Assembly: GCA_036346205.1 (NCBI GenBank)
Contig: JARFJB010000664.1
Location: forward strand, 2,002,501-2,066,500
DNA length: 64,000 nucleotides
From: Vesta saturnalis
Taxonomy: Eukaryota; Arthropoda; Insecta; Coleoptera; Lampyridae
Direction: 5' to 3'
In this document: positions 58,766-64,000 of the stretch, one piece after another
Numbering within the stretch: position 1 is the first letter of the stretch
How the letters are laid out: each line of letters starts with the position of its first letter
Made by a program: the position numbers and the translations under genes
Notes under the pieces: model-generated
Seen by the model: the letters and a program-made list of their open reading frames with translations, nothing else
Told to the model about the DNA's origin: nothing
Databases searched by the model: none

Positions 58766-60950
58766 CTAAAGTTCTATACGTATACTTCTACAACCATGGC
58801 CACAAATTTTAGCTAGTTAACAGTTTAGGTAATAAATAGAAGATTTTGTGCCTTTTGGTCTGTCGTAGATTAAAGTGGATCAGGTTCATAAAATTATCGA
58901 TTTGCCTTACTAACCAAAAAATTTTTACATGTACCTAGATATGTTCGCTGTAAAATCGGGGGTTGCTTCTTTCTGAAACTAATAATTAAATACTCGGACG
59001 TCAACTTGTTTTTAAATATGAAATAAACAAATAAACCATTATACAATAAAGTTAAAAGAAAATTTCTACAATAACAAATTTATTACACAGCCTATATCTA
59101 ATTATAAACAGAAATATCTTATTGCTAATATTAGTTACGTTATAACCTAATGAATAATTATTAATTAATATTGTGAGTAATTAAGGGAGTCAGAATACCT
59201 TATTCTTGGTCACACTGTAGATAACGAAATGTTGTATGCTGAGTCAGCGTTTTTGGAAAATTGATGCGTAATATTACTTCAGGTTGAAATAAATCTGGAT
59301 TTGTATGCTTAATAATTTCCAAATGAATAAATCTCACTCTTGATTAATCGTACTAATACCGTAACTTAGATTAACGGTAAAATATTTAATGGCGTAGATG
59401 TGTTTAAACATGTAAAAAATAAAACGTAAACGTGAAAGTAAAAAAATAAAAGTGCCTGAAAAAAAGCAAACGTCTCAAACATTGTAAAATAACTTTAAAT
59501 AGCTCACTGTAAAATTAATAGCACTTTTTTTTTAATTTAACTAGCAATAATGGATGCTACATCAACCTTCTTAACTCAACCAAAAACGACGCTAAGGTTG
59601 TTGCGCATGAACATGTCTGAAACTCGAATGTGCGAACGATATGCGTACGAGTTCTAATTAAAATAATTAAATGGATGTTTTTATGCAACTAGATATGCAA
59701 CACACGCTGCACGAAATGCACGTTAATTGCCTACAAAGAGGTGAATTATTAACAATACGTTCGAAGTTTGTTACGGCGTCCTCTTCGTTTGGTGCTAGGA
59801 GAAGGTTACTCAGTTTCCCTTCACACGAAGGATTGCCGAAGGCACCCTATACCTGGTAGCGACAACTTCTACAGCTTCCGAACTATCCACGGTGTCGGCA
59901 AGGACCTCGAACGCGTTGTAACTTCGTCGATCAGTGGTGCTTCTACAAGGGGTCCGTCTTTGGTTTTTTCTTGCTCTTCTTAGTGAGGTTCTGGCTGCTA
60001 AGGGGAACTTACTTTAGTGACCCTTTCAACGGCAAAAGCTGGTCACTCCGCAGGGTGTACATGTAAACGCATCGTGAAAAAGACGCTGGTATAGGTACGA
60101 AACGGAGAGTTCGTTTACTTTTAAGTGTAAGCGATTTCCAGTAGAGATGCACTGCTCTGATAACAGAGTTTGTCGCGCCTGCGTGCCTGAAGTTAAATTT
60201 TAGTCATTTTACGACTTACCTCGAACCCTCCCATCTCCGTTGAAGCTAATCGGCACTCTGCTTATTTTATGAACACTACACTGTAACAATTTTCTGTGAG
60301 TTTATTTTGTTACACACTTCCATACATCTATGAAAATACCGTAGACCATAATGTTGTTAAAATCCATTTTACTTATTTCGTCTTTTATCGCAAGAAAATC
60401 AATTTGGTAAGAATTAAAAATTGCTGATGCATATCGCTTATAAAATTAGGATCGTGGTTCTTGATAAACGTCTAGTGTGTGATTATACGGTAATTAGTAA
60501 TCTCAAAAACAATTGTCGTGTTTATTTTAAAAGAAATCTGCATACAAGTGTTTGTTCTTGAAAGGTAACGTGTACAAAATTGCAAATTAACGTATTTAAA
60601 TCAGTGCGAGAAATCTCTATTGGCGAGAAATAATTTTAGCTAGAACGTGTAATTACACTTTTTACTCGTTAAAATTTTTATTACCGCCTTTTTTTACTAG
60701 AAACGAAATGTAAAAGAAGAAGGGAGAAAATATGCTTGTAAATGTATTTTTGTCACGTATCTTACATTCCCTTATGTCAAGTAGTCGAATTGAATTCACA
60801 GTTCCTCTCAGTTTTCCTGTCAGAGTATATTGTTCTGTATTTGTATCTACCTCGGGTGTGTTTAAAATTAAAATTAGTTACCAATCGATTTTTATGCAAA
60901 TTTTATTCTCGTATAGCTTTCAGGAATTATTTTTCAATTAATTTTCTATA
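58766..60950. other. Spacer with a CpG-richer island
   Basis: Bases 59760-60230 are richer in G+C and CpG than the rest and end at a strong minus-strand donor (CGAG|GTAAGT, 60220/60219). This could be a 5' exon or promoter area. No recognisable protein. Confidence 0.3.
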
Positions 60951-61014
60951 ATTTTTTTCTTTTTTGTTTCAGGTAAGTGGTTTCTGCCTCATATATACAA
61001 CTGGATGAGTAAGT
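60951..61014 (+). promoter_or_regulatory. Recursive-splice (ratchet) site with a 36-nt cryptic exon
   Basis: A long pyrimidine tract (TTTTTTTCTTTTTTGTTTC) ends in AG at 60971-60972 and is followed directly by GTAAGT (60973-60978). The joined Y-tract/CAG|GTAAGT is the known signature of zero-length exons used for stepwise removal of very long introns in insects. A second donor, ATGA|GTAAGT, follows at 61009, which defines a 36-nt exon (60973-61008). It is open in one frame (KWFLPHIYNWM) and has a stop in another. Confidence 0.6.
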
Positions 61015-61689
61015 TTTTAATTTTCTTGATGTTATTTTTATTAACTATTACATTTAAATTTTTCGAAGTTAAAACTTCAAATTCTATTTACTAAAACATG
61101 ATATTGTTTTACGATAGTATTTTGATCGTCAAATTTTAAACCCAAACTCAAACTAAGATACGAAGCTGAGACTACACTATCTACTTCCTACAAGTTTTTA
61201 TTGCGTTTTTGTTGAATGTCTTTAATCATTTTATCTGATTTTATTTTGACATTAGACTTTACTTCGTTTTTCTTTTCACATTTTGAAGTCTATAGAAAAT
61301 TGCCACCATGAAGCAAAGTAAAATTTAACTACTATATACATGTCGTTACCCCGCATTCTGCCTACTTACCTTCGTTAGTGTAAACGGTAATTGTGAAGCT
61401 CTTCTTACTGTACACTCTGACTCAATAAGCGATTCCTCATGCTAGCAACGAATTCATATTCTTCTAATATCAAGAATCAAAGTTTTACAAATGCCCTAAA
61501 TTTTTATTACTTAATAAAAGTACACCTCAACGGAAATTGGTCCAGATTCTAAGTTGAACTGTCACCAGTAGGCAAAAATATCGATTATAGTCGATTAATC
61601 AAATTTTGTAAGTTTTTACAAATAGTCGATTAATCGACTACAGTACTACAGTGTTGCCATGTATCAAAGTCATGCGTGTCGTCTTATTT
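61015..61689. other. Spacer with TCGATTA palindrome
   Basis: TAGTCGATTAATCGACTA (61623-61640) is a perfect 18-bp palindrome. Related TCGATTA words occur at 61582-61600 and again at 63752-63786. Such clusters are seen in subterminal regions of hAT-type elements, but no terminal repeats or transposase were found. Confidence 0.45.
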
Positions 61690-62735
61690 GGGAACCAAGT
61701 TTATTGAACCCTTCAAGGTCAAAGATCATTAATATTTCCAAGCCAAAGTTCATTGAACTATAGGAGTATAGTATTACGATTCTTAGAAATCTAAAAATAG
61801 AACCAGTTCTTGGAAACCCAAAAGTTCATTGACACCAAAGTCAAAGTTCATTGACACCTAGGAGTGCCATGTTAGGATTCTTAGAAATCTAAAATAGAAC
61901 CAGTTCCTGGAAACTCCAAAGTTTATTGACCTCCTCAAGCTCAAAGTTTATTGGCCCCTAGGGTGTCATATGACAATTCTTAGAAGTTAAAAATAGAACC
62001 AGTTTGTTGAAACGGGAGGGAGAGAGTGTAATTAACCCCTTAAAAGTCAAAGTTCATTGACTCTAGGGGTGTCATTACAATTTTTAGAAACGAGAAAGGG
62101 ACCTTTTTAAGACCCAAGTTTATTGATGTCACCTTACAATTCTTAGAAATATAAACATAGAACCCCAAATTCATTAACCTTTAAAAGTGCGACAAGGATA
62201 AGAGTTACGTGGTGATTCTTAGAAACCTAAAAATCAAAGTTCATTGACCTTTTCAAGGTTATCGTTTAAAGTTTATTGATGTAGACCGGATGTTGGTCTA
62301 TTCTTTAAAATTAAAAAATAGAACAAAACCTCACAAACAGTAGGGTCATAGCCCAAAGTTTATTGACTTCTGGAACCCGGAAATTGAAAATCTGCAAGAT
62401 AGGCAAGCTGCTAAAGATTAACCTGTAACTCATTTTGAAGACTTTTATACTGCTCAAAGATATCTAATATAAAGAAGCAGCATAGCTCATCTCCCGGAAC
62501 ATATTACGATTAATTAAAATATAAAAATAGAACCATTTTATTGTCTTACCCAAGAACGAAATCCCAAAGTTCGGAAAATGACGAATTCCAGGAAATATAA
62601 AATAGAACCAAAGTTTCATTGATCTAGACCGGATGTTGGTCTATTCTTGGAAATCTAAAAATAGAACCTGTTCTTGGAAACGGTAAGATCTTAGCTCAGA
62701 GTTCATTGACCTGCGTCAAGGTTATCTCCAGAGAT
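61690..62735 (+). repeat. Decayed array with AAGTTCATTGAC / AGGTCA motifs
   Basis: A degenerate unit recurs about ten times. It has GATTCTTAGAAATCTAAAAA, TAGAACCAGTTCTTGGAAAC, CAAAGTTCATTGACC and TCAAGGTCA. AAAGTTCATTGA occurs near 61748, 61812, 61848, 62049 and 62237. TCAAGGTCA with a DR1-like AGGTCAAAGATCA lies at 61713-61728. The layout differs from the 47-kb array, but both are rich in nuclear-receptor-type half-sites. Confidence 0.82.
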
Positions 62736-62971
62736 CTTATAATGAAATAGTTCATAATAATAATAAGTAATGATACAATCCAAAGTCAAGTTTACAATTA
62801 AAACCTGTTACTGCTCTATGTCACGATTCCAGCAAAAGTGTGCCTTTACGACAAAATATGCAATAATGAATAATTTTACTAACTTCCCAAAATAAAGTTG
62901 TAACTGATTTTGCGCAAGCTCTGTATTGCTCAATGTACTCTAATATAAAGAGCAACATGTTTTTCATAAAT

Positions 62972-63370
62972 TAGAGCGAGCTGGTAGCGCAGTGGCGACA
63001 CGACCTGCTTAGCATTCGGGAGGTAATAGGTTCGATTCCCGTTACCGTCTACCTTGTATGAGGTTTTTTCAGGGGGTTTTCCTCATACACATGTAGCGGC
63101 ATGGTCACTGCGTATATGCACACCATGTGCGGCTGCTTAGGCGAATGCCGGGGTAGTATTTTCCCCCTCAGAACCCTAACTCCGTTCCTTCCGATATTAT
63201 CCTGTCCGCACCCATCCTTAATCCCACCATGCATATATACGTAATGTATGTATGTATGCTGGGAATCCACGATTGTGGCTGAAGGAGCTCGGAAAGCTCG
63301 AGCAACCCGCCCTCCCCCTTGGGGAGGGAATGAAATACGTGGCCTTTTCCCTTTCCTTTCATAAACTAGT
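62972..63370 (+). mobile_element. tRNA-derived SINE-like unit
   Basis: The head (62972-63052) has an A-box-like TAGCGCAGTGG and an exact B box GGTTCGATTCC (63029-63039) inside a nearly perfect hairpin (GGTAATAGG...CCCGTTACC). No complete cloverleaf forms. The G+C-rich body (about 63060-63365) includes GGGGTTTTCCTCATACAC, CTCGGAAAGCTCGAGCAACC and CCCTCCCCCTTGGGGAGGG. The 3' end is not marked by a clear A-run. The minus-strand open frame over this body is not coding-like. Confidence 0.65.
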
Positions 63371-64000
63371 TCATTAGCAAACATCTGAGTTAAATCAAAG
63401 CACATTCTGAAAACTCTTAAAAAATGTGAGCAGCTTAGAGAGTAAAAAGTAATCCATGTAGATGTAATTAATACTGAGCACGGTGAACGCATAATGATGG
63501 GAACAGTTGATTTTAAATGTGTTAGCTCAGCGCTTTTATGGGTATTTGAAACGAGAAGAAAATCGCATTGAATGGTTTTAAAAGGGGTAATCACTAAGGA
63601 TGTATTTATTACTAGTTTAGCTGAGCTGGAAAGACAGCAAATATAATATTTTGTTTTTAATGTTAGTGCCACAACACCTTTGTTTAACGTAAGCAAACGT
63701 TTATGAGCTGTAATAAAGATGCAAGATGTGAGTAGTTTAATATGGGGTCTAAAAACAGGATTATCGATTAATTAAAAAATCGATTATTTTCAGTAGTCCT
63801 TTGTCGATTGTTCAAACTTACAATCGTCCATCTGCATTCCACATTAAAGTTTCTGCCCTATACTGTATATCTCTAGTATATAAACCGGGTTTAGTACAAA
63901 AGAATCATTGGGTTTGACGAAGCTATATTTCAGTTAGTATTACAGATAGAATAGTAAATGATATGTCTATAGATAGAGAAAGTACTCAAGTTTTAGTACA
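63371..64000. other. Spacer, nothing recognised
   Basis: AT-rich. It includes the second TCGATTA cluster (63752-63786). No supported gene. Confidence 0.35.

Noticed and set aside
63049..63696. 215-codon minus-strand open frame
   Set aside because: It runs through the SINE-like body into unrelated flanking DNA. The composition follows the repeat and no protein motif is present.

Overview
The window looks like a piece of an arthropod genome, most likely an insect. It is about two-thirds A+T. It has no bacterial-style gene packing. It is full of decayed eukaryotic transposons of families typical of insects: DUF4817-type and D34D-type Tc1/mariner elements, Jockey-like LINEs, Penelope-like elements with GIY-YIG domains and Crypton-like tyrosine recombinases. 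Several of these carry short GT-AG introns. No complete conserved host protein gene can be recognised, so the window probably lies in intronic or intergenic DNA.

Layout: 0.3-1.0 kb holds three tandem copies of a unit carrying a tRNA. 2.4-7.3 kb is an AT-rich repeat array broken by a mariner pseudogene. 8.28-8.72 kb is a 10-bp minisatellite fused to a Jockey/CR1-like LINE that runs to 11.3 kb. 12.5 kb has a Penelope terminal repeat with a hammerhead ribozyme. 13.3-15.4 kb is a 147-bp tandem repeat with a Tc1-like element inserted exactly at a TA. 18.1-19.0 kb is a 431-bp tandem repeat. 19.5-21.1 kb is a Jockey-like reverse-transcriptase remnant. 21.6-25.5 kb is a satellite of about 135 bp that changes orientation near 24.2-24.6 kb. 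26.7-28.4 kb is an 844-bp tandem duplication.

29.8-34.4 kb holds two head-to-head tyrosine recombinase genes. One has all its recognisable catalytic residues and a clean intron, but its 5' part is cut by a mariner with terminal repeats of about 305 bp. 34.5-35.4 kb is a D34D mariner. 38.9-41.2 kb is a Jockey-like LINE nested in a mariner, with a candidate target-site duplication. 41.7-46.2 kb is a cluster of four Penelope-like remnants with two more or less intact hammerhead ribozyme motifs. 47-48.1 kb is an array with ten exact TGACCTTGA motifs (extended nuclear-receptor half-sites). 51.6-53.0 kb is a GC-rich gag-only retrocopy with a poly(A) tail, inserted in another satellite. 61.7-62.7 kb is a second array rich in AAGTTCATTGAC/AGGTCA motifs, followed by a SINE-like unit with RNA polymerase III boxes.

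Possible host signals are sparse. There is a TATA plus initiator pair near 38.04-38.07 kb (+) and a textbook recursive-splice (ratchet) site with a 36-nt cryptic exon at 60.97 kb (+). A set of consensus splice sites with a polyadenylation signal lies on the minus strand between 61.4 and 57.96 kb. These are inferences from short motifs. The best candidates for something new are the ratchet point, the intron-bearing tyrosine recombinase pair, the Penelope/hammerhead cluster, the two nuclear-receptor-motif arrays and the gag-only retrocopy.
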